Source: JAAYGT01 sp050252075 (lineage in GTDB: Bacteria > Pseudomonadota > Gammaproteobacteria > Burkholderiales > Burkholderiaceae_B). Taken from it: DNA of 26,104 nucleotides. The DNA is taken from positions 1 to 26,104 of the forward strand of contig JBFWLP010000044.1 of the NCBI GenBank assembly GCA_050252075.1, given 5' to 3'. Shown here piece after piece: positions 14,354 through 22,607 of this stretch. The notes under the pieces were generated by a model. It was not told the DNA's origin and made no database searches. It saw only the letters and a program-made list of their open reading frames with translations. Each line of letters opens with the position of its first letter. Position 1 is the stretch's first letter. The translations under genes were made by a program, and so were the position numbers.

Positions 14354-14677
14354 ATGGGAATAACGCTGACTCAAAAGGCGGCTGACCATATCAACCGCCA
14401 TCTTTCCAAACGTGGCAAAGGCCTTGGCCTGCGGCTGGGGGTGCGCCTGACAGGCTGCTCAGGCATGGCCTACAACGTTGACTATGTCGACGATGTGCAA
14501 CCGAACGACCAGCTGTTTGAGCAACACGGCGTGAAGGTCTGGGTCGACCCTAAAAGCCTGCCGTTCATCGACGGCACGGAAATCGATTTCCAGCGGGAAG
14601 GGCTCAGTGAGGGCTTCAGGTTCAACAACCCGAACGAGAAGGCCAGTTGCGGCTGCGGGGAGTCGTTCACGATCTGA
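14354..14677 (+). CDS. iscA: Fe-S cluster assembly A-type carrier IscA
   Basis: A 107-aa A-type carrier (HesB/IscA family), the same length as E. coli IscA. The three ligand cysteines are Cys35 (TGCSGMAY), Cys99 and Cys101 (SCGCGESF). It binds iron or a [2Fe-2S]/[4Fe-4S] cluster and passes it to apoproteins. Of two in-frame ATGs (14348, overlapping the previous stop as ATGA, and 14354), the second is better spaced (6 nt) from AGGA at 14344-14347 and gives the family N-terminus MGITLTQKA. It is the last gene of the operon; a strong terminator follows and hscB, hscA and fdx are absent. Confidence 0.94.
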   Translation: MGITLTQKAADHINRHLSKRGKGLGLRLGVRLTGCSGMAYNVDYVDDVQPNDQLFEQHGVKVWVDPKSLPFIDGTEIDFQREGLSEGFRFNNPNEKASCGCGESFTI

Positions 14678-14686
14678 CCACCCGGG

Positions 14687-14702
14687 CCGCCGGTTTTGGC
14701 GG
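14687..14702 (+). repeat. Small hairpin after iscA
   Basis: CCGCC (14687-14691) pairs with GGCGG (14698-14702) around GGTTTT, 11 nt before the main terminator. It has no T-run of its own and may assist termination or protect the 3' end. Confidence 0.4.
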
Positions 14703-14712
14703 TGGCACCGAT

Positions 14713-14742
14713 AAAAAAAGCAGCCGGCCGGCTGCTTTTTTT
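14713..14742. terminator. Bidirectional intrinsic terminator between iscA and lysS
   Basis: The perfect palindrome GCAGCCGGCCGGCTGC (14720-14735) is flanked by seven As (14713-14719) and seven Ts (14736-14742). It gives a GC-rich stem with a T-run on both strands and ends both the isc operon and the convergent prfB-SDR-lysS operon. Confidence 0.95.
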
Positions 14743-14762
14743 CGTGGTTCCAGACGTACCGT

Positions 14763-16286
14763 TCAATCTTCCCGACGCAGATGAGGGAACAGAATAACGT
14801 CGCGTATGCTGGGGCTGTCGGTTAACAGCATGACCAGCCGGTCGATGCCGATACCGCAACCGCCTGTGGGCGGCATGGCGTATTCAAGCGCCCGGATATA
14901 GTCGGCATCGTAGAACATGGCTTCTTCGTCGCCGGCATCTTTGGCGGCCACCTGGGCATGAAAGCGGGCGGCCTGGTCTTCGGGGTCATTTAGTTCCGAG
15001 AAACCGTTGGCAATTTCGCGACCGGTGATGAACAGTTCAAAACGCTCGGTAATGTCAGGATGGGTATCGGAGGCGCGGGCAAGGGGCGACACCTCAACGG
15101 GGTAATCGATGATGTAGGTGGGGTCCCACAGGCAGGATTCAGCCGTTTCCTCGAACAATGCCAATTGCAGTGCCCCTGTGCCGGCCGTGGCAAGAGGGGG
15201 ACTGTTTACATCGACTTTCAGCCGTTTCAATTCGGTGCGCAGAAAGAGGGAGTCGTGCAGTTGTTCGGTGGTGTATCCGGTGGTGTATTTCTGGATGGCC
15301 TGAACGATGGTCAGCCGGTCGAACGGGCGCGACAAATCGAGGGTTTTGTTCTGGTACGTCAGCACCGCCGATCCGGTGGCTGCGATGGCGGCGTCGCGGA
15401 TGAGGGTTTCCGTGAAGTCCATCAGCCAGCGGTAGTCGGTATAGGCGGCATAGAATTCCATCATGGTGAATTCAGGGTTGTGCCGCGGGCTGACCCCTTC
15501 GTTGCGGAAATTGCGGTTCACCTCGAAAACCCGCTCGAAGCCCCCCACTATCAGGCGTTTAAGATACAGTTCGGGCGCGATGCGCAGGTACATTTCCATG
15601 TCGAGCGCATTGTGATGGGTAATAAAGGGTTTGGCTGCCGCGCCGCCCGGAATAGGGTGCAGCATGGGGGTTTCCACTTCCAGAAAACCGGCGCCCAGCA
15701 TGTGCTGGCGTATGCTCCCCATGGCCTTGCTGCGGGCAACAAACGTGCGCCGGGTGTCTTCGGTGACGATCAGGTCAACGTAGCGCTGACGGTAGCGCAT
15801 TTCCTGGTCGGACAGGCCGTGGAACTTGTCGGGCAAGGGGCGCAATGATTTGGCCAGCAGGCGCAGCGATGTGGCGTGCACCGAGAGTTCGCCTTTGTTG
15901 GTCTTGAAGACAGTGCCTTCAACACCCAGAATATCGCCGATATCCCATGTTTTGAAGTCTTCATAGATATCTTCGCCAATACCGTTCTTGTCGACGTAAA
16001 TCTGGATGCGCCCCGATCCGTCTTGCAAGGTGGCGAAACTGGCTTTGCCCATGACCCGTTTGAGCATCATGCGCCCGGCGATGCGGGCGGTCGCCGCCGT
16101 GTCTGCCAAGGCCTGCTTGTCGTGCTCGCCATAGGCCTGGTGCAGTTCCTGGGCCCGATGTGCGGGGCTGAAGTCGTTGGGATAGGCGATCTGGCGCTCG
16201 CGCAGTTTGGCCAGTTTGGCCCGACGCTCGGCGATCAAATGGTTTTCGTCGTGGATCGGGTCGGGGTGAGACGTAATGTCATTCAT
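14763..16286 (-). CDS. lysS: Lysyl-tRNA synthetase (class II)
   Basis: A 507-aa class IIb aminoacyl-tRNA synthetase that charges tRNA-Lys. The OB-fold anticodon-binding domain spans about 68-150 (IAGRMMLKRVMGKASFATLQD). Motif 2 is FRNEGVSPRHN (260-270) and motif 3 is GGCGIGIDRL (475-484). The length matches E. coli LysS (505 aa). It is the third gene after prfB and an SDR gene. The start is MNDITSHPDP; the 50-nt gap upstream has no clear Shine-Dalgarno and holds imperfect repeats of GCGTTGGTTTG type on the plus strand. Transcription ends at the terminator at 14713-14742. Confidence 0.97.
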   Translation of the reverse strand: MNDITSHPDPIHDENHLIAERRAKLAKLRERQIAYPNDFSPAHRAQELHQAYGEHDKQALADTAATARIAGRMMLKRVMGKASFATLQDGSGRIQIYVDKNGIGEDIYEDFKTWDIGDILGVEGTVFKTNKGELSVHATSLRLLAKSLRPLPDKFHGLSDQEMRYRQRYVDLIVTEDTRRTFVARSKAMGSIRQHMLGAGFLEVETPMLHPIPGGAAAKPFITHHNALDMEMYLRIAPELYLKRLIVGGFERVFEVNRNFRNEGVSPRHNPEFTMMEFYAAYTDYRWLMDFTETLIRDAAIAATGSAVLTYQNKTLDLSRPFDRLTIVQAIQKYTTGYTTEQLHDSLFLRTELKRLKVDVNSPPLATAGTGALQLALFEETAESCLWDPTYIIDYPVEVSPLARASDTHPDITERFELFITGREIANGFSELNDPEDQAARFHAQVAAKDAGDEEAMFYDADYIRALEYAMPPTGGCGIGIDRLVMLLTDSPSIRDVILFPHLRRED

Positions 16287-16336
16287 GGTTTGCGTTGGTT
16301 TGGCGTTGGTGTCGTTGGCCTGGAGGACGGTGCCCT

Positions 16337-17092
16337 TCAGGCGTGGTGGCGTATGTCGTCGATGACGGTGCGGCCGTAATCGGGGGAATGCAGGAACCGG
16401 AGCAGGCGGGCGGCAATCTCGGGGGCGGCGGCAAGCTGTCCGCTGCGGTGCATTTCCTGAAAGCGATCCACGGCCGGAAAGGCCGTTGGTGCTTGTCCGC
16501 GTATGGTTTGCTGCATCGAGGTATCGATCACACCGGGCGCAATCGATGTAATGCGAACACCGTGTTGTTCGGCGTTCACGACGACGGAGTAGTGATCCAG
16601 GGCGGCTTTGGTGGCGCAGTACACCCCCCAGCCCGGCATGGGGTTGCGCCCCGCGCCCGAGGAGATATTCATGATCCGGACGTCGGCCTGCAGGGGCTTC
16701 ACGGCTTTCAGGAACGTGGCCGTGAGCAAAATGGCACTGGTCACGTTCAGGCTGAACGCCGCCGTGACCTCGGCCGCCAGATTCAGGTCGTCGGCCATAC
16801 CGATAGGTTCAACCCGGCCGGCGTTGTTGATCAGAATATAGCGTTGTGCAGTGGTCGGGAGATTGGCAACGACATCCTGGGCGACGCGTTCGGCCGCCGC
16901 GGGATTGGCCAGGTCGGCCTGTATCTGCTCAAGCGTGTAACCGCTGTCTTGTGCATGGCGGGCAAGGCCGGCGTCGTGGGTGCGGGAAATGGTGATTACG
17001 TGGGTGTCGTGATTGAGCAAACCCAGCGCCAGCGCCTGCCCCAGCCCGCGAGAGGCGCCGGTGACGATGGCCACAGTGGTTGGTGACGACAT
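16337..17092 (-). CDS. Short-chain dehydrogenase/reductase (SDR), sepiapterin-reductase/YueD-like
   Basis: A 251-aa classical SDR with a Rossmann fold. The NAD(P)-binding TGASRGLG is at 11-18, NNAG at 89-92, the catalytic Ser at 144/145 (NISSGAG), and YxxxK is Tyr158 and Lys162 (YCATK). Arg15 in the glycine motif favours NADPH (inference). The overall look (long C-terminal segment PAVDRFQEMHRSGQL) recalls sepiapterin-reductase or benzil-reductase-type SDRs; the substrate is unknown. The start follows the prfB stop after a single base and has a Shine-Dalgarno AAGGGG inside the prfB end, so it is coupled to prfB. In E. coli prfB is directly followed by lysS, so this gene is an insertion into that pair. 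Confidence 0.9.
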   Translation of the reverse strand: MSSPTTVAIVTGASRGLGQALALGLLNHDTHVITISRTHDAGLARHAQDSGYTLEQIQADLANPAAAERVAQDVVANLPTTAQRYILINNAGRVEPIGMADDLNLAAEVTAAFSLNVTSAILLTATFLKAVKPLQADVRIMNISSGAGRNPMPGWGVYCATKAALDHYSVVVNAEQHGVRITSIAPGVIDTSMQQTIRGQAPTAFPAVDRFQEMHRSGQLAAAPEIAARLLRFLHSPDYGRTVIDDIRHHA

Positions 17093-17093
17093 A

Positions 17094-18198
17094 TCAGACC
17101 CCTTGCTTCAGGCTGGCCTGGATGAAAGGATCGAGATCGCCGTCGAGCACTTTCTGGGTGTTGGAAATTTCCACACCCGTACGCAGGTCTTTGATCCGGC
17201 TTTGATCCAGTACGTACGACCGAATCTGGTGACCCCAGGCGACATCGGTTTTCGCATCTTCCATTTTTTGCTGTTCCGCCATGCGCTCGCGCATTTCGCG
17301 CTCGTACAGCTTGGATTTCAGCATTTGCATGGCTTCCGCGCGGTTGCGGTGCTGCGACCGATCGTTCTGGCATTGCACCACGATACCGGTGGGTGTGTGC
17401 GTGATCCGGACCGCCGAATCGGTTTTGTTGATGTGCTGGCCGCCGGCACCACTGGCACGGTAGGTGTCGACACGCAGGTCGGCGGGATTGATATCAATGT
17501 CGATGGAGTCGTCGACTTCGGGGTAAACAAAAACACTGGAAAACGATGTGTGGCGGCCATTGGCCGAATCGAACGGGCTTTTGCGCACCAGACGGTGCAC
17601 GCCTGATTCGGTGCGCAGGAACCCGAAGGCATAATCGCCTTCGATCTTGATGGTGGCCGACTTGATGCCGGCGACTTCGCCGTCGGATTGCTCCAGAATT
17701 TCCGCCTTGAAGTTCTTGCGCTCGCAATAGCGCAGATACTGGCGCAACAGCATGGAGGCCCAGTCCTGGGCTTCGGTGCCGCCCGCACCGGCCTGGATAT
17801 CCATGAAGCAGTTCAACGGATCGGCCGGATTCGAGAACATTCGGCGGAACTCCAGCTCTTCAAGCCTTTCGCCCAGCGAGGCGATATCTGACTCAATCGC
17901 TTCGAGGGTGGCTGTATCGTCGTCGCCGGCGGCCAGTTCAAAGAGTTCCCGGGCATCATTGACGCCCGTGGCGATATCGTCCAGGGTCTGGACCACGGTT
18001 TCCAGGCTTTTTTTCTCGCGACCTAGGTCTTGCGCGTGTTTGGGATCATTCCAGACATCGGGGCTTTCAAGCTCGGCATTGACAACGTGCAACCGCTCTG
18101 ACTTGGCATCGTAGTCAAAGATACCTCCGCAACACCGCTTCGCGTTCGGCGTAGTCGGCAAGGCGGGCGGCGAGTTGGTTTTGGCGTTCAGCTTCCAT
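17094..18198 (-). CDS. prfB: Peptide chain release factor 2 (RF2), expressed by programmed +1 frameshift
   Basis: RF2 recognises UGA and UAA and hydrolyses peptidyl-tRNA. The start ATG at 18198 opens a 27-codon frame ending in CTT-TGA (18120-18115). A shift of +1 at CTT joins it to the main frame (DYDAKSERL onward), giving 367 aa, against 365 in E. coli. The slippery site GGAGGTATCTTTGAC (18128-18114) has the internal Shine-Dalgarno GGAGG at the classical distance. The specificity motif SPF is at 207-209 and the catalytic GGQ at 252-254. Low RF2 lets the ribosome stall at UGA and shift, so RF2 controls its own level. A caller that ignores the shift would start the gene too late (a non-native start near 18161). 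First gene of prfB-SDR-lysS. Confidence 0.97.
18114..18128 (-). promoter_or_regulatory. prfB programmed frameshift site
   Basis: On the minus strand GGAGG, TAT, CTT, TGA, C are in the same arrangement as E. coli prfB. The in-frame UGA followed by C is the weak stop context, and CTT allows tRNA-Leu to slip +1. This is a control element, not a disabling mutation. Confidence 0.95.
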
Positions 18199-18293
18199 TG
18201 TTGGGTGTCCAGCGTTAAATTGTTACGAAAGTGGTTGGCGTAAAGTCAACCCGTCATTTTAACCTGCAATGTTCCGGTCTCTCTTCACACGTT

Positions 18294-19394
18294 ATGTCCC
18301 AGTCATTTTCCTCTTCCCCACTTCCTGTTCCCGGGCAACCGCTCAGCGACGATGTGGTGCGCAATGCCAAAGGTCTTGCCGGATTCTCACCCGCCAATTT
18401 CGGCATGGTGATGGCCACCGGGATCGTCTCGCTGGCGGCTGCTGCGCAAGGCTACACCGTGCTTGGCGGTCTGTTGTTTCAGGTGAACAAAGGGCTTTAT
18501 GTGGTGTTGTGGGGCTTGATGCTGCTGCGGTTGCTACGCAAGCCGGCCTATTTTTTCAGCGACGCGGTCAGCCATACGCGCAGCCACGGCTATTTCACCA
18601 CGGTGGCGGCCAGCGCGGTGCTTTGCGTTCAGTATTTATCCCAGGGATCCAATGTAGCCATTGCCACGCTGTTATGGGGATTGGCCTGCCTGTTGTGGCT
18701 GGTTCTTACCTATGGCATTTTCACGGCGCTGACCGTCAAGCAGGTAAAGCCTGATCTGTCCAAAGGCCTTAGCGGGGCCTGGCTGCTGGCCGTGGTGGCC
18801 ACGCAGTCTGTCAGTGTGTCAACGGCCCTGATGGCCGACTCCGTGCTTCAGGCCTACCGTTTGCCGCTGAACGTGCTGGCATTGTCCACCTGGCTCTGGG
18901 GAGGCATGCTGTATATCTGGATGATGTCTCTTATTTTTTACCGGTATACGTTTTTTCGTTTCGTACCCGGTGATCTGGCGCCGCCGTACTGGATCAATAT
19001 GGGGGCAATGGCGATATCGACGCTGGCCGGTTCGGTGCTGATCACGCATTCCGCCCATGCCCCGCAATTGCTGGCGTTGCTGCCGTTCATCAAGGGTTTC
19101 ACCTTCTTTTACTGGGCCGCCGGCACCTGGTGGATTCCCATGTTAATTATTCTGAGCGTGTGGCGCCATGGCGTGAAACGGTTTCCGTTCCAGTACGACC
19201 CCTTGTACTGGGGCGCGGTGTTTCCCCTGGGCATGTATTCAACCAGCGTGGGCTGGCTGGGTACTGCGCTGGGGCTGGATTTTCTTCAGCCTGTGGCGGG
19301 GGTGTTCTTTTATGTGGCGATCTTGGCGTGGTGCATTGTGTTCGCAGGCCTGGTCCGCCATGTGTTGCGCACGTTGGGGGTAGTGCAGCCCTAG
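18294..19394 (+). CDS. TDT-family transporter (TehA/SLAC1-like; tellurite-resistance/dicarboxylate transporter)
   Basis: A 366-aa integral membrane protein with about ten predicted hydrophobic helices. The early segment GFSPANFGMVMATGIVSLAA resembles the first helix region of TDT/SLAC1 proteins. Members include TehA, C4-dicarboxylate carriers and SLAC1-like anion channels, so the substrate (anion, sulfite or dicarboxylate) is not determined. The ATG at 18294 (MSQSFSSSPLP) is preferred; a GTG at 18231 in frame would add 21 residues reaching towards prfB. No good Shine-Dalgarno is visible for either. It is divergent from prfB and convergent with the ABC permease gene, and the two stop codons overlap in CTAG (19391-19394). 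Confidence 0.85.
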   Translation: MSQSFSSSPLPVPGQPLSDDVVRNAKGLAGFSPANFGMVMATGIVSLAAAAQGYTVLGGLLFQVNKGLYVVLWGLMLLRLLRKPAYFFSDAVSHTRSHGYFTTVAASAVLCVQYLSQGSNVAIATLLWGLACLLWLVLTYGIFTALTVKQVKPDLSKGLSGAWLLAVVATQSVSVSTALMADSVLQAYRLPLNVLALSTWLWGGMLYIWMMSLIFYRYTFFRFVPGDLAPPYWINMGAMAISTLAGSVLITHSAHAPQLLALLPFIKGFTFFYWAAGTWWIPMLIILSVWRHGVKRFPFQYDPLYWGAVFPLGMYSTSVGWLGTALGLDFLQPVAGVFFYVAILAWCIVFAGLVRHVLRTLGVVQP

Positions 19395-20251
19395 GCATGT
19401 TCCGGGGTGGCCGTGCCCCGAATGCGCTCGGAACGGCGACGCAAGAGTTCGAGCGTGGTAAGGAACGCCACCGAAATGACGATCAGCAGGGTGGCCACCG
19501 CCAGGATCGTGGGGTTGATCTGCTCGCGTAATCCGGCGAACATCTGGCGCGGTATGGTGGTTTGCTCGGGGCCGGCAAGAAACAGGACCAGAACAATTTC
19601 ATCGAACGAGGTCACAAACGCGAACAGCGCGCCCGAGATGACCCCCGGCCGGATCAGCGGAACAATGACATCAAGGAAAACCTTGAACGGAGATGCCCCC
19701 ATGCTCAGGCCGGCGCGGTACAGCGAATGGTCAAACCCCGCCAGCGTAGCCGTTACCGTAATGATGACAAACGGTACGCCCAGTGCTGCATGCGCGATGA
19801 TGACGCCGGGAAAGGTTGCCACCAGATTGAAGCGCGTATAGAAAAAGAACATGCCCGCCGCCACGATGATCAGCGGCACGATCATGGGCGACAGCAAAAT
19901 GGCGGTAATGAGCCGCCGGTACGGCATATCGGGGCTGGCCAGCCCGACGGCGGCCAGCGTGCCCAGTGCAGTGGCGATCAGTGTGGCGAAAATACCTATT
20001 ATGAAACTGTTGCGTATGGCCAGCAACCAGCCCTGGTGGTCGAAAATGGCGGCATACCATTTCAGGGAGTAGGCCTCGGGATCCAGCCGCAGCATGCCGG
20101 GAGTGAAGCTGAAAAAGGGCTCGGCATTGAATGAAAGCGGAATGACGATGAGGATGGGCAGGATAAGAAAGAAAAGCACCAGCCAGGCCAGCAGTTTCAA
20201 CGACCATGCGCCTACGCGGTGCTGCAGGGTGTAGTAGGTGGTTTCAGACAT
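19391..20251 (-). CDS. Polyamine-type ABC transporter permease, PotC-like
   Basis: A 286-aa inner-membrane permease with about six helices. The cytoplasmic EAA loop is GLSMGASPFKVFLDVIVPLIRPG, which docks on the ATPase. It is the fourth gene of ATPase - binding protein - permease - permease, and starts 6 bp after the previous permease stop. The family (PotC/ModB-type binding-protein-dependent permease) carries putrescine, spermidine and related substrates, but some members carry iron or phosphonates. The stop overlaps that of the convergent TDT gene by the palindrome CTAG. Confidence 0.92.
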   Translation of the reverse strand: MSETTYYTLQHRVGAWSLKLLAWLVLFFLILPILIVIPLSFNAEPFFSFTPGMLRLDPEAYSLKWYAAIFDHQGWLLAIRNSFIIGIFATLIATALGTLAAVGLASPDMPYRRLITAILLSPMIVPLIIVAAGMFFFYTRFNLVATFPGVIIAHAALGVPFVIITVTATLAGFDHSLYRAGLSMGASPFKVFLDVIVPLIRPGVISGALFAFVTSFDEIVLVLFLAGPEQTTIPRQMFAGLREQINPTILAVATLLIVISVAFLTTLELLRRRSERIRGTATPEHA

Positions 20252-20257
20252 GGCGGC

Positions 20258-21502
20258 TTATCCCAGTTTGATGTTGCTTGCGCCCACCAGACGGTCGTAG
20301 ATCCAGTACAGCGCCAGAATGAGTGCCAGCAGAAGCGAGCCCAGGGCGGCAGCCAGCCCCCAGTTGTTCGATTGCTGCATGTGGAAGGCGATAAGGTTGG
20401 AGATCATCTGGCCGTCGGTGCCGCCAACCAGCGCCGGTGTAATGTAGTAGCCCACGGATATGATGAACACCAGCAGCGCCCCGGCGCTGAGCCCCGGCAG
20501 GGTTTGCGGCAGGTACACGCGCCAGAACGCTGAAAAGGGTTTGCTGCCCAGCGACAGCGCAGCCCGCACATAGCTGGGATCAATGCCCTTCATAACGCTG
20601 TAAAGCGGCAGGATCATGAAGGGCAACAGAATATGTGTCATGGCAATGACGGTGGCAAACTGGGTGTAGAGCATTTCGAGCGGCTCTGAAACCAGCCCCA
20701 CCGCCTGCAATACGGAGTTGACGACGCCGTTGGTTTGCAGCAAGGCGATCCAGGCGGTGGTGCGTACCAGCAGCGAGGTCCAGAAGGGCAGAAGCACCAG
20801 CACCATGAGTAAGCCCGCAATGCGTTTGGGGGCGTGTGCCAGGTAGTAGGCCAGCGGGTATCCCAGGGCAATGCACAGCAGTGTGATGGTCAGCGCCATG
20901 CCCAGGGTTCTTGAGTAAAGCTGTATATAAATGCGGGCCGATTCACGCTGCCGGATTTCGCCGGCGGGCGTGCGCTCCAGATCGAGGGCGGTAAGGAAGT
21001 AGTCGTCGGTATATTTGCGGCCCACTTGATGGACCGACAGCCAGAAATCAGTGTTGGACCAGCGCTCATCGGCTTGCAGAAGCAGTTGGGCGCCATTTTT
21101 CTGCAAAGCGGCGTCATCTTCCTGGCGCAGCTTGCGCGCGGTGGCGTTGACCAGGCTGGAGGCGCCGGGGTAGGCCCGGTTGATCGCCGCCGCCAGCCGG
21201 CCCGACTGACGTGTTTCCGCCAGCGATTTCAATTCCTGCGCCATGGTTCCCAGAACGACAGGCTCGGGCGTACCCTGGCCATTCCATTGGGCCAGGGCGT
21301 CGAGCGTGTCGGGGATGAGTTCAACCAGTGTGGGGTTATACACACTTCGGTACAGCATGCTGGTGATCGGCGCCACGAAGGCAAAAAATACGAACGCCAG
21401 CAGCGGCAGCACCAACAGCAACTTGTTGCGCCTGCGTCGTTGTATTTCGTGCCTTTCGGTACGGATTTCCTGCGGTGAAAGCGTGTTCTGGTTGGACATC
21501 AT
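20258..21502 (-). CDS. Polyamine-type ABC transporter permease, PotB-like, with large periplasmic insertion
   Basis: A 414-aa permease, much longer than E. coli PotB (about 275 aa). TM1 is at about 28-47. A hydrophilic stretch of about 145 residues (50-195) follows before TM2 at 199-221, predicted to be periplasmic. The EAA loop ALSLGSKPFSAFWRVYLPQTLPG lies near 313-335. The positively charged RRRRNK (22-27) before TM1 supports an inside N-terminus. The start is one of two adjacent ATGs (21502, 21499); no clear Shine-Dalgarno. The insertion may help binding-protein docking; similar long PotB homologues are known in Proteobacteria. Confidence 0.9.
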   Translation of the reverse strand: MMSNQNTLSPQEIRTERHEIQRRRRNKLLLVLPLLAFVFFAFVAPITSMLYRSVYNPTLVELIPDTLDALAQWNGQGTPEPVVLGTMAQELKSLAETRQSGRLAAAINRAYPGASSLVNATARKLRQEDDAALQKNGAQLLLQADERWSNTDFWLSVHQVGRKYTDDYFLTALDLERTPAGEIRQRESARIYIQLYSRTLGMALTITLLCIALGYPLAYYLAHAPKRIAGLLMVLVLLPFWTSLLVRTTAWIALLQTNGVVNSVLQAVGLVSEPLEMLYTQFATVIAMTHILLPFMILPLYSVMKGIDPSYVRAALSLGSKPFSAFWRVYLPQTLPGLSAGALLVFIISVGYYITPALVGGTDGQMISNLIAFHMQQSNNWGLAAALGSLLLALILALYWIYDRLVGASNIKLG

Positions 21503-21528
21503 GGTAAGGGAACCGGGTACAAGTTAAC

Positions 21529-22590
21529 TTATTTGAGCAGCCATTCGTTGAACTTTTCACCCAGCGATTCGCCGTAGTCGGCCCAGAAGACGCCGTTGGC
21601 TTTCAGGCCCTTTTCCATGTGCGAGCTGGGCAGATGGGCAATAACATCTTTGGCCACCAGTGCGTTGGAAGATCGGCGTGTCGGGCCGTAGGCAACTTCC
21701 TGCAAACCGGCCAGCGGTTTGGTGCGGGTGGTGTGGGCAATGAACTCAAGGGCCAGCTGTTTCTTTTTGGATCCTTTTACGATGCTCCAGACGTCAAGAT
21801 CGTATAAATGGCCATCCCAGACGATGGTGAAAGGCTTGCCTTCGCGCTTGATGGCGTCGAAGAAGCGGCCGTTGGCCGATTGCACCATGACGGCTCCGCC
21901 GTCGTTGAGCAACTGGGGTGCCTGCGACCAGCTGTCGAACCACACGATATCGTTCTTGATGGTGTCAAGCTTGGCGAAGGCCCGTGCCTGCCCTTCGGGT
22001 GTGGACAGTACCTTGTAGACATCGGCTGCTTTCACGCCGTCGGCCAGCAAGGCCCATTCCAGATTGACCTGGGGCCGCTTGCGCAGCGCACGCTTGCCGG
22101 GAATTTTCTTGGTGTCGAAAATGTCTTGCACGGTTGCGGGCTTGACGCCGCCAATGGTTTTCTCGTTGTAGGCAAATACGGTGGACCAGATGATTTCGCC
22201 CACACCGCACTCATTGGCCAGGGCTGCCTCGTAGAAATCTTTCTGGGCAGGTGTGCCGTCGTCGCCCGGCGGAAGGATGTCGCGCGGAATGACTTCGAGC
22301 AGGCCTTCCGAGCAGGCACGTTCAAGATCAATGGTTTCAATGTCGACGACATCCCACTGGATATTGCCCGATTCCACCTGCGCCTTGATTTCCGCCACGC
22401 CGCCGGAATAGCTTTGGAACAGCACGCGGTTGCCGGTTTCGGCCACGTAGGGATCGATCTGGTGCTTTTTCTGGGCGGCGCCGTACGCGCCGCCAAACGA
22501 GACCACGGTGAGCGATTGCTGGGCCTGGGCGGCACCTGCGGTAACCCCGGCAACCAGTGCCGTGCCGAGCAGAAGTTTAAAGTTCTTCAT
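21529..22590 (-). CDS. Periplasmic polyamine-type solute-binding protein (PotD/PotF-like)
   Basis: A 353-aa secreted binding protein. The Sec signal peptide MKNFKLLLGTALVAGVTAGA is followed by the AQA cleavage site (after residue 23). The mature protein begins QQSLTVVSFGGAYGAAQKK, typical of extracellular solute-binding proteins of the spermidine/putrescine group. I chose ATG 22590 because a good Shine-Dalgarno AAGGAG (minus strand, about 22604-22599) lies 8 nt upstream and the signal peptide then starts normally. An upstream in-frame start at 22659 would overlap the ATPase gene and put 23 charged residues before the signal. The ligand cannot be named from sequence alone. Confidence 0.9.
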   Translation of the reverse strand: MKNFKLLLGTALVAGVTAGAAQAQQSLTVVSFGGAYGAAQKKHQIDPYVAETGNRVLFQSYSGGVAEIKAQVESGNIQWDVVDIETIDLERACSEGLLEVIPRDILPPGDDGTPAQKDFYEAALANECGVGEIIWSTVFAYNEKTIGGVKPATVQDIFDTKKIPGKRALRKRPQVNLEWALLADGVKAADVYKVLSTPEGQARAFAKLDTIKNDIVWFDSWSQAPQLLNDGGAVMVQSANGRFFDAIKREGKPFTIVWDGHLYDLDVWSIVKGSKKKQLALEFIAHTTRTKPLAGLQEVAYGPTRRSSNALVAKDVIAHLPSSHMEKGLKANGVFWADYGESLGEKFNEWLLK

Positions 22591-22607
22591 TGCCAATTCT
22601 CCTTGCT

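Noticed and set aside
18115..18198. prfB looks like a pseudogene because of an early in-frame TGA
   Set aside because: The TGA is the known programmed +1 frameshift site with all its elements in place.
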